A DNA stretch of 64,000 nucleotides, taken from assembly GCA_903642215.1 (NCBI GenBank), contig CAHJWG010000009.1:124001-188000 (forward strand), in the 5' to 3' direction. The DNA is from Sphingobacteriaceae bacterium. Lineage in GTDB: Bacteria > Bacteroidota > Bacteroidia > Sphingobacteriales > Sphingobacteriaceae. Shown here one piece after another: positions 16,996 to 26,101 of the stretch. How positions within the stretch are numbered: the stretch's first letter is position 1; every line of letters begins with the position of its first letter. The notes under the pieces were generated by a model. That model was not told where the DNA came from, ran no database searches, and was given only the letters and a program-made list of their open reading frames with translations. Made by a program: the position numbers and the translations under genes.

Positions 16996-18462
16996 TCAAT
17001 GAAAACCTTTAAACTGCCAGTGCACGCCTGCCAAGCCGCCAACATTATTGGTAAAATCACCGGCATCCAATGCAAAACCTGCCGAAATTTTTAAACTGTT
17101 GGAAATGCTGTAATATACTTCCTGCAAAGTATAAAACTGGCTGAGGTTAGGGCCATAATTCCCATACTTGCCATTGGTATAAGTAAGCCTTGTTTTGCCG
17201 GATAACTTATTGCTTAGTTGCAGGAGCAAGCCAATATTGCCGCCGGCAATCTGGTTATAAATGATGTTGGAGTTTCCCGGAATATTAGGGTTGCTCCAGT
17301 CAAAAGGTTTGATTCCCCGCTGCTGGAAATATGGATAATCCTGCGCCCGGTAACGGTTGATAAACAACGGCGTACCCACGATCATGTTCTGGTATTCCCA
17401 GCCGGTTCTGTAATAGCCGTTGTTATAATATGCCTGGCGGTTTTCGGCCGGTGCATAGTTTTCTGCCTGTTTGGTATAAATAAATTCCAGCAATACTTTT
17501 TTTACCACTGCATTTTCATTCTTGGGTTTCAGGCTGATACCGGATAGATTATCAATGTTTCTGATATCGATACCCCAGGTTCCGTCAAAAGGCGTTTGAT
17601 GATACAAATGTAGTAAGAGGCCGCTCGTTTCCAGGTCAAACCCGAGTTCAAACACACCCCGCTGGTCGCCGGCATGATAAACCGCGTATTTCAAAGCATT
17701 AGGATCAAAACCCGAACCATCATCCGCATTAGCTGTAGAAAAGAATACGTCCAAAAATCCTTTAAAAGAGCGTTCTAACTGTATGCTGTCTCTCTTGCCG
17801 CCCCATTCTACATAATGCTGCACACCTGCAAAAAACTTAAATTTCTTTTTGCCGGCACGCAGGTACAGGTTTTTTTCATGATAATAAGAATTCAAAAAGC
17901 GATCCCTGCCCAGCCAGCCGTGGCTTAATTGCCCTTTTACCTGCAGCCAGCCGTTGGTAAACGGCACATTTACATAATCAGTTAATGCGATGGTTATTTG
18001 AGGGATCGGCAGCGCGTTGCTACTCACGCCCAATGATCCGCTTGATAAATCCTGATCTATTTCTCCGGGAATATATTTAAAGCGGCCAGCCCGGATTTCC
18101 AGATGCTTGTAACCCGCTTTTGCATAACCTTCCTGCAGGGTAAAATCTTTAAATTGATTATTGTTGATAAGGTTGGCACCATACTTTACATAAAACATCG
18201 GTTGTTCAATCCCGGTTGGGTTTGATTTACTGATGTATTTTTTCCCAAAATAATTTGCGTTGCTAAACCCTACATAAGTTGAAGCATCGTATTGCCGGTC
18301 GGTAATCGCTCCCCAGCGGTTTGAAACCAGCCATAACGGCTGGTAACCTTCTTTGGCAATTGTACCGATTGAACCAACGTTGATCTGCAAAGAATCCAGT
18401 AATTGGCTATAACCAAAATGAGCAGCTAAAATAAGGATGAAAGAGAGTAAAGGTTTTTTCAT
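16996..18462 (-). CDS. Wzi-like capsule assembly outer-membrane protein
   Basis: The 488-residue protein has a signal peptide (MKKPLLSFILILAAHFGYSQ) and no membrane helix after it. The body is made of alternating aromatic and polar strands as expected of a beta-barrel, including YQPLWLVSNRWGAITDRQ, GRFKYIPGEIDQDLSSGSLG, LSHGWLGRDRFLN and KKKFKFFAGVQHYVEWGG. These match the capsule assembly Wzi family, which attaches or organises surface polysaccharide. No capsule genes are adjacent, so the role is inferred from the family only. The gene is alone on its transcript, with a 370-base upstream spacer. Confidence 0.85.
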   Translation of the reverse strand: MKKPLLSFILILAAHFGYSQLLDSLQINVGSIGTIAKEGYQPLWLVSNRWGAITDRQYDASTYVGFSNANYFGKKYISKSNPTGIEQPMFYVKYGANLINNNQFKDFTLQEGYAKAGYKHLEIRAGRFKYIPGEIDQDLSSGSLGVSSNALPIPQITIALTDYVNVPFTNGWLQVKGQLSHGWLGRDRFLNSYYHEKNLYLRAGKKKFKFFAGVQHYVEWGGKRDSIQLERSFKGFLDVFFSTANADDGSGFDPNALKYAVYHAGDQRGVFELGFDLETSGLLLHLYHQTPFDGTWGIDIRNIDNLSGISLKPKNENAVVKKVLLEFIYTKQAENYAPAENRQAYYNNGYYRTGWEYQNMIVGTPLFINRYRAQDYPYFQQRGIKPFDWSNPNIPGNSNIIYNQIAGGNIGLLLQLSNKLSGKTRLTYTNGKYGNYGPNLSQFYTLQEVYYSISNSLKISAGFALDAGDFTNNVGGLAGVHWQFKGFH

Positions 18463-18832
18463 GCAGGTTAAGGTAGTTCTTTTCTTTTATCAAAACAATT
18501 TTACAAAACAACATTATTGTATATAGGTAGTTTTTAAACTGTTTTGTAGAAACCGTGATTAAAAAAGATTGCAGGAGATACACCCTGAAGTATTTATTTT
18601 TTGAGAGCCATAAATAATTGCATGATAAAGAAAAGATACACTGTTGCGTTTTGCAGGTCTGCACTTTGCAACCATTACTTTTCGTTATCAATCCAAGTTT
18701 AAAAAATCAGAACCGTAAAACCTTAAATTGTTATTGTGCCGGGTTTACAATGCTTCTTTTATCGGGTAAAATTTGATAAAATGGATTTAAAATTTAAATT
18801 TATCACGTCAAATTTACCTATTTGATTAATTA
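18463..18832. other. 370-base divergent spacer with one motif copy
   Basis: The spacer separates the divergent Wzi-like and DoxX-like genes. It holds one dispersed motif (core 18753-18763, pointing toward the Wzi-like gene) and a 10-of-11 match at 18481-18491. No RNA gene or convincing terminator was seen. Confidence 0.5.
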
Positions 18833-19282
18833 ATGGAAAATTCATTTGGCGTTGCACAGTTATTTTTACGGATTGCACTTGGAATTGGCTTTATACTGCC
18901 GGTTATGGACAGGCTCGGTTTACTGGGTCCTCCCGGGTCAGCCGGTGTTTCCTGGGGAGACTGGAACCACTTTGCTGTTTATACCAATACTTTGATGCCT
19001 TTTTTTAATTATGCCACGGCTAATGTAATGGCAATTGCGGTTACATTTGCCGAAGTTGTGTTTGGTATTTGTTTGATTATAGGTCTAAAAATCAAATATG
19101 TAGCTTTAGGTGCGGCTATTTTGACTTTTACTTTTGGGTTATCCATGGCTATTTTTACAGGAATACGCGCCCCGTTCAATTATCCGGTATTTGTTTTTAC
19201 CGGGGCAGGGCTGGTACTTTCGGGTTTAAGTCAGTATCAGTGGAGCATCGACTATTTTCTTTCAAACAAACCGCACAACTGA
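18833..19282 (+). CDS. DoxX-like four-helix membrane protein
   Basis: This 149-residue protein has four hydrophobic helices. It opens with GVAQLFLRIALGIGFILPVMDRLG, and the middle segment VMAIAVTFAEVVFGICLIIGLKIKYVALGAA is typical of the DoxX/SURF4-type family. It probably sits in the inner membrane; biochemical function for this subgroup is unknown. It is transcribed alone, and its 3' end faces the small XRE gene. The ATG at 18833 follows an AT-rich leader. Confidence 0.85.
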   Translation: MENSFGVAQLFLRIALGIGFILPVMDRLGLLGPPGSAGVSWGDWNHFAVYTNTLMPFFNYATANVMAIAVTFAEVVFGICLIIGLKIKYVALGAAILTFTFGLSMAIFTGIRAPFNYPVFVFTGAGLVLSGLSQYQWSIDYFLSNKPHN

Positions 19283-19434
19283 TCACTTTAATTATTAGTT
19301 TTTTAAAGCGTAAAGTAATTTACAGGTTAAATTTGACTTGTATTTTGTTGGGTGTATGGTTTAAAAAATCACCGCCAAGAGATTATAGTATCTGATTATT
19401 CTTTTGATCCGGAAGTTTTATGTTTTTTAAATTG

Positions 19435-19450
19435 TAATGCTTCTTTTACC
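19435..19450 (-). repeat. dispersed motif variant (ACC for ATC)
   Basis: TAATGCTTCTTTTACC lies in the convergent spacer between the DoxX-like and XRE genes. It differs from the core by one base and, unusually, is not upstream of a gene on its own strand. Confidence 0.55.
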
Positions 19451-19488
19451 AGATAATATTTCACTTTCAAAAAATAACAAAGTTTTAC

Positions 19489-19683
19489 TTATTCGCCTAA
19501 ACCAATTTCAACTATTTTTTGAAGAGTTGAAATGCGCACTTCTGTAACTTTGTTTTCAATTTTGGAGATATAAGATTTTGTTGTACCTGCTTTTGCTGCA
19601 AGTTCTTCCTGCGTTAAACCTTTTGTTTTACGTATTTCTGTGATCCGTTGTCCGATTTGTTTTTGTGATAATTTGGTACTCAT
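19489..19683 (-). CDS. small XRE-family transcriptional regulator
   Basis: The 64-residue protein is little more than a Cro/CI-type helix-turn-helix. IGQRITEIRKTKGLTQEELAAKAGTTKSYISKIEN covers helices 1-4, with SYISKIEN as recognition-helix region. It ends soon after the last helix, so it lacks a sensing domain and is probably a minimal DNA-binding dimer. It follows the helicase operon on the same strand after a 259-base spacer containing a long hairpin and a motif copy, so it may be a separate transcript. Its target is unknown; the neighbouring AT-rich helicase unit is a candidate. Confidence 0.88.
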   Translation of the reverse strand: MSTKLSQKQIGQRITEIRKTKGLTQEELAAKAGTTKSYISKIENKVTEVRISTLQKIVEIGLGE

Positions 19684-19848
19684 TTCTGTTGTTGAAGTAC
19701 GTTTCTCTATACAAGAATAGTGATTGTTTTAAAATAGAACAAATTGTTGTTTTGATTGATGAAGACGTATTATGTTTTTTTCTTAATTAAGCTTTTTCCG
19801 TATTGAATAACTCAAAGAACAAGCCATTATAAATAATTAATTTATGGG

Positions 19849-19862
19849 ATGCTTCTTTTATC
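19849..19862 (-). repeat. dispersed motif copy upstream of XRE gene
   Basis: The exact core is at 19852-19862, preceded on the minus strand by AAATTTACTC. It points toward the XRE gene 168 bases away and abuts the long hairpin at 19870. Confidence 0.75.
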
Positions 19863-19869
19863 GAGTAAA

Positions 19870-19905
19870 TTTTGAACTTTGGATTTTTTAATCCAAAGTT
19901 CAAAA
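19870..19905 (-). terminator. 16-bp perfect hairpin after the helicase operon
   Basis: The arms TTGAACTTTGGATT and its complement pair over 16 bases with a four-base loop (19886-19889). It lies 37 bases beyond the helicase stop, where a terminator is expected. Neither strand shows a U-run after the stem, so it may instead be an RNA-stabilising hairpin or an island-boundary feature. Confidence 0.5.
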
Positions 19906-19942
19906 GACCAGATTGCAAACCCAGACTAATAGGATGGGATGT

Positions 19943-22900
19943 TTAGTCAAATAAATGCCTGTCAAGTTCTTTATAAATTCTTTCAATTTCTTCTTTGAAT
20001 ATTGGTTCAGAGGTTTCACTAAGCCAACCATTCTTATACCATTTGTAATACGGAGTATTAATGATTTTCCAACCTGCCCTTTGTAAAATTTCCATCCTTT
20101 CTAAATGTTCTTCTGTATAATTCTGTTTTAGTCCGCCAATGTTAAAATGATAACTTCCATCAACCTCAACTGCGGCTGATTTTTTTGAATGTTCGTTATA
20201 TAAAACAAAGTCAAGTCTCTTTTGTCCGCAGCTTACAATTTGGTTATGGATAGTAATTGAGTTATTACTCCTGTTTCTTCTTTCAATATATTGAGATAGA
20301 AAATAATGAACCTCTCTTTCAAAGTCCGACTCTAACTTTTCAGGGTTAAACTTTGGCAATTTCTTTATTTCAATTTTTGCCGGTTGGTCTGTAAATTCTA
20401 CACCACCAGCAAGAGTGTTTAAATAAGTATGGATAACATTAAATGAAGAATTGAATTTTGAGTAAATAAAATATGTGAACGATTTAGCTCTACTTGTAGC
20501 AACATTAAATCTTTGCTTGTCTTGGAAATGTCCATGTCCACCTTTGCAATTTTCATCAAGGCAAAGTGAAATGATAATAATATCTCTTTCACTTCCTTGA
20601 AATTCTTCTGGTGTACCAACCATTAAATTGAATTTCTGCCGAATGTCTTCTGTGAATGCTTCATTGATTTTCTCTTTAATCAATTCACATTGGTCACGAA
20701 TAATAGAAATAACACCAATAGTAAAACTTATTTTGTCAACGTGTTTTGGAAAGTCAAATTGATGTTCAAACAATTCATTTTGTGTTGCATTCGGATTGAT
20801 TAAAAACTTAATCAATTGAATAGTTGTTTCTGCTTCTTTAATGACAACTTTATTATTGTTCTCTGTATCTCGCTTTCCGTTTACAAAGTAGCCTTTGAAA
20901 CACTGCAGTGCCATTTTATCAGGCGTTTCTGTCATTATTTTTAATTTCCCTTCTGTGTTATTTGGATTGTTTTCGTCTTTGTAAAAAGTCTTGCTTGTAT
21001 ATCGTGCCAACTGGGGCAATGAACGAAAATGTTCTTCAAGCATTACTTCACGAATTGGAAATTGATAATCAGGGCTTCTAATAAAGTCAAGTATACTTGC
21101 TTTCTTTACAACCAATAATTTATCTTCTGCGCCTCCTATTCCATTATATTGCAAATATCTTCCATTGTATTTATTCCAAATTTTTTCATCAAAGCTTGTT
21201 GTTAATCCAAAACTCAATCCAGTTGCTTTTAAGCTAAGTTGATTATGATCTCCAACTATACAAATATTTTTTCCTCTATAAAATGCAGGAAGTATTTCTG
21301 CTAAGTTTACTTGTGAGGCTTCATCTACAATTACTAAATCAAACAGGTTATTTTCTAAAGGAAATAATTGTCCTAAGTTTCTAATTTCCGCTGTCCAAAA
21401 AGGAAAAAGGTTTAGAATGTTTGAAAAATTAATTTCTTTCATTCGTTGAGCAACTAACTTACTATTTGTATAATACAACATTCTATCAAACTGCTGTAAA
21501 TCATTAGAGTAATCATTGTGTTGCAAAGTTTTAATAAGCCTTTGTTTAAACTTCAGTTTTATAAGTTGAAGTTTAAATTTTTCTAAGTCAATATTTAACT
21601 CTTTAATTAAAGACCTCAAACCTGTTTCATCATAAACTATCTGTTCTCTTATTTTTTGAGTTCTAGAATATATTTCATTCAGTTCAACATATTTACCACT
21701 TAAAATTGGAAAGCTTGATTTATTTAGCCATTCTATTGGAAAATTAAACTTTCCAATAAGGTGCTTTTGGTATTTATTTAAATATAGGCTTTCAGCAAAA
21801 GACTTTTTTGATTTACTATAAAATCCTTTTACCATATCGTTGGCAACATGGTAGGCATTCTTATTTTTAATTAACTTAAAAGGATGTTTCTTAGGGATTA
21901 CTTCAAAATTTGTTGAAAATCTTTTTGCTTCTTCCTCAAGCAATTCATTCTTTTCTTTAAACTCTTGCTGAAATTTCAAGTTTTGAATTAACTGTTCCTC
22001 ATACTTTTTGAGGGATGTTTGCTTGGTTTTAATTTTCTCCTCTAACTCTTGAATATTGGCTCCTAAATATGTCCACTTACTGAATAAACCTCCACTATTA
22101 GTTGCAAGGTTTGTTATCTTAGCTATGTATTGTTTGATTTTTCGTTTTGAGTCTTTGTCAAAATATATTACGCCTGTTAATGCTTGATCGTCAGAAAGTA
22201 ATGGGTTTATTTTTTGATTTACCACTTCTAAAGCAGGTTGTTTTTGCGAAACAACTAAAACCTTTTTGTTCAATGCTAACGCAGATAGAAGTATTGCCGA
22301 AATCGTATGCGATTTACCTGTTCCTGGCGGTCCTTGAATGTAGGAAACTTCGTTTTGCCAAACATTTTGAACGGCTTGTCTTTGAGAAGATGATAATGAA
22401 AGTGGTATCACATTGTCTATGATATTATTTATTCTATCTTCTTTTATCGTGCCTACTGTCGTCTTTTTATCACTTAACGCATTAACCAACAATTTTTCTA
22501 AAACTGGATTTTCGAATTCTCCGGTCTGCTCAATATTTTCTACAAATGAATGAAGTGCTTGATAAGTTGAAAGTTGGTCTGGAATATCTGCGATAAAAGA
22601 ATAATTTGCTGAATAGAATTTTAATTTCCCTTTGAAGAGGGAATTTGATTTATTGCTTAAATGATTATTTATTTCAGCTTTGTAATCTAAAATGTCTTTG
22701 CTTACTTCGATGTTTTTAAATTCATCAAAGTCGATGCGTAGTTGCAATATAACATCTTGGGCAAAATCTGATAACTTGGAAAAAGTATTGCATTTCAATA
22801 TCTCATCTTCCAACTTTTCTAATACTAATGTTTGATTTGTAGTAGAAGGCGTAAAAATATCGTCGTCATCAGAACTAGATTTATCGGAAATGCTTGCAAT

Positions 22901-23272
22901 TAGATCGTAGTTAATATTAGCAGTATCCGCAAAATTGAGAACGATTGTATTGTCTTCTGTTTTGTCAATATCACATTGAATATAAACAATTGGAGCCGAA
23001 ATCATTTTCTTTTGTTTGCTTCCGCAAAGAAGCCCAAAACCAATGAATAACTTTTTGTCCTGATTTGATTTTACATCCTTATAATACCCATTGTATATTT
23101 CATACTCAGAATCAAAATTTGATACAATTTCTTTATATCTTACAATAGGATAAGCGTAGCGATTTTGCTTGTTTAGATAGCATTTTTCAAAGCCATTCCG
23201 TGTTACAATTTTACGACTAACGTCCCGTAAGTATCGAAGATATTGTAAGATTCGGTCCGTATGATTTGACAT
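19943..23272 (-). CDS. SF1 superfamily helicase with C-terminal PD-(D/E)XK (MTES_1575-type) nuclease domain
   Basis: This 1109-residue protein has an N-terminal region without recognised domain (to about residue 285), then an SF1 (UPF1/Dna2-like) helicase. Walker A is GPPGTGKSHT near residue 315, motif II is VIVDEASQ near 650, motif III is GDHNQLSL near 672, motif V is GTPEEFQGSERDIIIIS near 887, and motif VI is RFNVATSRAKS near 915. A charged helical insertion lies between motifs I and II. The last 120 residues (FEREVHYFL, RLDFVLYN, AAVEVDGSYHF, RMEILQRAGWKII) form a Vsr/MTES_1575-like nuclease with D and E-x-D residues. The gene follows a membrane coiled-coil gene by seven bases. The DNA is AT-rich (18 of 60 G/C at 21301-21360). 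A nucleic-acid-targeting defence role is inferred. Confidence 0.9.
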   Translation of the reverse strand: MSNHTDRILQYLRYLRDVSRKIVTRNGFEKCYLNKQNRYAYPIVRYKEIVSNFDSEYEIYNGYYKDVKSNQDKKLFIGFGLLCGSKQKKMISAPIVYIQCDIDKTEDNTIVLNFADTANINYDLIASISDKSSSDDDDIFTPSTTNQTLVLEKLEDEILKCNTFSKLSDFAQDVILQLRIDFDEFKNIEVSKDILDYKAEINNHLSNKSNSLFKGKLKFYSANYSFIADIPDQLSTYQALHSFVENIEQTGEFENPVLEKLLVNALSDKKTTVGTIKEDRINNIIDNVIPLSLSSSQRQAVQNVWQNEVSYIQGPPGTGKSHTISAILLSALALNKKVLVVSQKQPALEVVNQKINPLLSDDQALTGVIYFDKDSKRKIKQYIAKITNLATNSGGLFSKWTYLGANIQELEEKIKTKQTSLKKYEEQLIQNLKFQQEFKEKNELLEEEAKRFSTNFEVIPKKHPFKLIKNKNAYHVANDMVKGFYSKSKKSFAESLYLNKYQKHLIGKFNFPIEWLNKSSFPILSGKYVELNEIYSRTQKIREQIVYDETGLRSLIKELNIDLEKFKLQLIKLKFKQRLIKTLQHNDYSNDLQQFDRMLYYTNSKLVAQRMKEINFSNILNLFPFWTAEIRNLGQLFPLENNLFDLVIVDEASQVNLAEILPAFYRGKNICIVGDHNQLSLKATGLSFGLTTSFDEKIWNKYNGRYLQYNGIGGAEDKLLVVKKASILDFIRSPDYQFPIREVMLEEHFRSLPQLARYTSKTFYKDENNPNNTEGKLKIMTETPDKMALQCFKGYFVNGKRDTENNNKVVIKEAETTIQLIKFLINPNATQNELFEHQFDFPKHVDKISFTIGVISIIRDQCELIKEKINEAFTEDIRQKFNLMVGTPEEFQGSERDIIIISLCLDENCKGGHGHFQDKQRFNVATSRAKSFTYFIYSKFNSSFNVIHTYLNTLAGGVEFTDQPAKIEIKKLPKFNPEKLESDFEREVHYFLSQYIERRNRSNNSITIHNQIVSCGQKRLDFVLYNEHSKKSAAVEVDGSYHFNIGGLKQNYTEEHLERMEILQRAGWKIINTPYYKWYKNGWLSETSEPIFKEEIERIYKELDRHLFD

Positions 23273-23279
23273 AGTAGCG

Positions 23280-23813
23280 TTAATCTAAGGTAAGAGGGCT
23301 TTTTATTTCTTCTATTATTTTGTTGAATTTGGTTTGTACTTCGTTGATTAATTCAGTCTGTTGCTTTTCTTGAGTTTGTAAAACTGTATCAACTTTTAAA
23401 TTTATATCTGTTGAAAGTTTTTGAAAATATTGATTAATTTCTGTTTTTAGTTCACTTATTTTTGGTTCAAGTGATTCTAAAATTGCTTTCTTACCAGATT
23501 CGATAGCATTGAAATTACTAACATCACTCTCTTTAGCCTTTGATATTAATTCTTCCTGCATAAATTTAGAGTTGTCCTTTACTGTTGTTTGAATTGCGGT
23601 TCTTGTTATATCAATGTTTGAATGTGTACTACTATTGAAATCCTCAATTTTGGAAAAAACTTCACTTCTTATATTTTCAACCTTCGCTATTGTTGTCTCT
23701 CCGAAATTGGTAATAATTGTCAAAGTGTTACGATTTGCTTTGAGGTTTAGGAATAAGCCTATACAAACGGCAATTAGGGTAATGCAAGAAATAATAAGTA
23801 TTGCTATAATCAT
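23280..23813 (-). CDS. membrane-anchored coiled-coil protein
   Basis: I recognise no named family. The 177-residue protein has one N-terminal membrane helix (about residues 2-25, rich in Ile and Leu), then a long polar helical region that looks like coiled coil throughout. That region includes TIAKVENIRSEVFSKIEDF, a central KAKESDVSNFNAIESGKKAILESLEPKISEL, and a Gln-rich end. The layout resembles the N-terminus of RmuC-type proteins without the nuclease part. It is the first gene of a two-gene unit, seven bases before the helicase-nuclease, which suggests the two proteins work together, perhaps by tethering or oligomerising the helicase at the membrane. That role is inference. Confidence 0.8.
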   Translation of the reverse strand: MIIAILIISCITLIAVCIGLFLNLKANRNTLTIITNFGETTIAKVENIRSEVFSKIEDFNSSTHSNIDITRTAIQTTVKDNSKFMQEELISKAKESDVSNFNAIESGKKAILESLEPKISELKTEINQYFQKLSTDINLKVDTVLQTQEKQQTELINEVQTKFNKIIEEIKSPLTLD

Positions 23814-23931
23814 TTTTTAGTCTTAGGTTGAAATTTTTAACTAATTTATATTTAGACGGATTTATTTATTTGTCACTAAAGATCAGTTTATCTTTAACAA
23901 AAACATAAATAAATCGATTCAATTTATTTTC

Positions 23932-25152
23932 CTATTTTTCAACTAAAACCCTCCTCATACTCCGATAAGCCAACGCCGTACTCAGCAAAACCAAAACCGC
24001 ACCCAGAAAAAACGGCGCACCAGGAAATAAAAACGGTGTTTTTGTACTGGTAAAAAAAGCAAACAAACTCGTCATCATTACGGGTGCAAAAATGGTGGTG
24101 GCGCTCATTAAACTGGTTAGCGCGCCTTGCAGTTCACCTTGTTCGTTTGCCGGCACAAAGCCCGACATGATGCTTTGCATAGCCGGGCCGGCAATCCCGC
24201 CCAAAGAATACGGGATGATAAAAGCAAACATTTGCCAGCTGTTGGCCGCAAAAGCAAACAGGAACAAACCGATGCTGTACAGGATAAAACCAATGTAAAG
24301 GCTTTTTTCGGTACCGAATTTCGGGATCGTCCAACGGATGACAAGCGTTTGTACCAATGCCGTCATCAATCCAACAAAACCCAGCGAATAACCGACCATG
24401 GCTTCGTTCCATTTCAGTTTTTCCATGCCGTAATAGCTCCAAACGCTTTGCATGCCGTTGCTGGCCGTATAAAGCAGGATCAGCGAAATCACCAACCCGC
24501 TGATGGCCGGATATTTTTTAAGTTGGAGTAAAGCACCAATCGGATTGGCACGTTTTAGTACAAACGGACGGCGGTTTTCGGCAGAAAGTGATTCCGGCAG
24601 TACAAAAAAACCGTACAAAGCGTTTAGTAAACTCAACCCGGCAGCAGCGATAAACGGAATCCGCGAGCCGTACTGGCCAAGCAAACCGCCCATCACCGGG
24701 CCGATAATAAAACCCAAGCCAAAAGCAGCACCGATCATCCCGAAGTTTTGCGCGCGGTTTTCGGGCGTACTGATATCGGCAATATAAGCCGAAGCGGTTG
24801 TAAAACTGGCACCGGTAATGCCGGCAATGGTACGGCCCACAAACAGCCAGGCAATATTGGGCGCAAAAGCCAGGAAAATATAATCTATCCCAAAACCCAG
24901 TAATGAAAACAGCAGGACCGGACGGCGGCCAAAACGATCACTCAGATTTCCTAAAACCGGCGCAAAAAGAAACTGCATGATTGCGTAAGCAAAAGTTAGC
25001 CAGCCGCCGATCACAGAAGCCTGACTCAAATTTCCGTGGATTAATTCGGTAATCAGCTTGGGCAGCACCGGGATAATAATGCCGAAGCCGGTTACATCAA
25101 TCAGCAGCGTAACAAAAATAAAGCCGAGTGCTGCTTTGCGGGAAGAAGCCAT
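23932..25152 (-). CDS. MFS drug-efflux transporter, TCR/Tet family
   Basis: The 406-residue protein has 12 hydrophobic segments. The N-terminus [24 protein letters not shown] is that of the tetracycline-resistance (DHA1) group. The cytoplasmic loop 2-3 motif A is [14 protein letters not shown], and motif C-like [19 protein letters not shown] is in helix 5. Such proteins exchange drugs for protons. No TetR-type regulator is next to it, so it is probably a housekeeping relative and not acquired resistance. Its base composition is much more GC-rich than the helicase unit beside it, marking the edge of that AT-rich segment. Confidence 0.92.
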   Translation of the reverse strand: MASSRKAALGFIFVTLLIDVTGFGIIIPVLPKLITELIHGNLSQASVIGGWLTFAYAIMQFLFAPVLGNLSDRFGRRPVLLFSLLGFGIDYIFLAFAPNIAWLFVGRTIAGITGASFTTASAYIADISTPENRAQNFGMIGAAFGLGFIIGPVMGGLLGQYGSRIPFIAAAGLSLLNALYGFFVLPESLSAENRRPFVLKRANPIGALLQLKKYPAISGLVISLILLYTASNGMQSVWSYYGMEKLKWNEAMVGYSLGFVGLMTALVQTLVIRWTIPKFGTEKSLYIGFILYSIGLFLFAFAANSWQMFAFIIPYSLGGIAGPAMQSIMSGFVPANEQGELQGALTSLMSATTIFAPVMMTSLFAFFTSTKTPFLFPGAPFFLGAVLVLLSTALAYRSMRRVLVEK

Positions 25153-25190
25153 AATAATGCAAGTTAAGTTTACAACAAATTATAAAATTT

Positions 25191-25210
25191 AGGTGGTAAA
25201 AACAGCATCA
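25191..25210 (+). repeat. dispersed motif, AACAGCATCA sub-type, between MFS gene and proC
   Basis: AGGTGGTAAAAACAGCATCA is preceded by AAAATTT, matching the flank of the full consensus. It is a sub-type copy with GGTAAAAACAG for GATAAAAGAAG. It lies in the 55-base spacer and overlaps the last codons of proC, and it points against the direction of both neighbours. Confidence 0.65.
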
Positions 25211-26020
25211 GTCTTCCTTATATAATTCGCCGGCTTTAACGGCCGAAACTTTGATGCCTTTGATCATGGCCGAACTAAAACCGTTATGCTCCATTTCGTT
25301 TAAACCGGCAATGGTACAGCCTTTCGGCGAAGTAACTTTATCAATTTCCTGTTCCGGGTGAGATGCTAATTGTAACAATAAATCCGCAGCACCTTTTGCA
25401 GTTTGCGCCGCCATTTTTAAAGCATCATGCGCATGGAAACCAATTTCCGTTCCGCCTTGAGAAGCCGCACGGATCGAACGTAAAAAGAAAGCAATCCCGC
25501 AGGCGCACAAAGCGGTGGCGGCCGTCATCAGTTCTTCGTTAATTTCGATACTTACGCCAACCGTATCAAACATGGATTTAACCAGGTTTAGGTTTTCTGC
25601 GGAAGCATTATCGGTAGCAAGGCAAGTCATGGATTGGCCGATAGCAATTGCCGTGTTCGGCATCGCACGTACAATTTGTATATCGGCATCCAATTGTTTG
25701 CGGATATCGGCACAACTTACACCGGAAATTACTGAAATAAACAACTGATTTTCGATGTTGATACCTGGTTTTATTTCTTCCAGCAACTTGTTTAATTGTT
25801 GCGGCAAAACAGCAATTATAACAATATCAGCTTCTTTTACCGCATCAAAATTTTGATTGGAAGTTTTAAAACCAGCATCTAATTGTGGTTGCAAAGCAGC
25901 CAGGTTTCGGCGTGTTAAAGTAATTTGACTTGGATTGGAAATCTGTGCTTTTACCAATCCTTTTGCCAAAGATAAACCGATATTCCCGCTTCCAAGTATG
26001 ACTATTTTTTTGTCGATCAT
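25208..26020 (-). CDS. proC: pyrroline-5-carboxylate reductase
   Basis: ProC makes proline from pyrroline-5-carboxylate using NAD(P)H. The protein opens with the dinucleotide-binding fold (IVILGSGNIGLSLAKGL) and contains RAMPNTAIAIGQSMT in the middle. It ends with the family signature DKVTSPKGCTIAGLNEMEHNGF, where substrate binds in the dimer interface. At 270 residues it has normal length. It is 81 bases downstream of argB on the same strand, so arginine and proline synthesis genes are grouped and may share a transcript. Confidence 0.95.
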   Translation of the reverse strand: MIDKKIVILGSGNIGLSLAKGLVKAQISNPSQITLTRRNLAALQPQLDAGFKTSNQNFDAVKEADIVIIAVLPQQLNKLLEEIKPGINIENQLFISVISGVSCADIRKQLDADIQIVRAMPNTAIAIGQSMTCLATDNASAENLNLVKSMFDTVGVSIEINEELMTAATALCACGIAFFLRSIRAASQGGTEIGFHAHDALKMAAQTAKGAADLLLQLASHPEQEIDKVTSPKGCTIAGLNEMEHNGFSSAMIKGIKVSAVKAGELYKED

Positions 26021-26101
26021 TTTTAATAAGTTGTAAGTTTTAAGTTTTCGGTTGTGCGTTTTAAATCATCGTGGTTTAATCTTGTTACTTGTTACTCAAT
26101 A

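Noticed and set aside
18407-18691. Minus-strand open frame of 94 codons upstream of the Wzi-like gene
   Set aside because: It overlaps the Wzi-like start, is rich in Phe/Leu/Tyr with no domain, and looks like AT-rich noncoding DNA.
22438-22448. Exact motif core inside the helicase gene as a functional copy
   Set aside because: The flanks (TAT before, GTGCC after) do not match the extended consensus, so it may be chance; it is counted but given little weight.
23932-25152. MFS transporter as an acquired tetracycline-resistance gene
   Set aside because: Its composition matches housekeeping neighbours and no TetR-type regulator or mobile element is adjacent.
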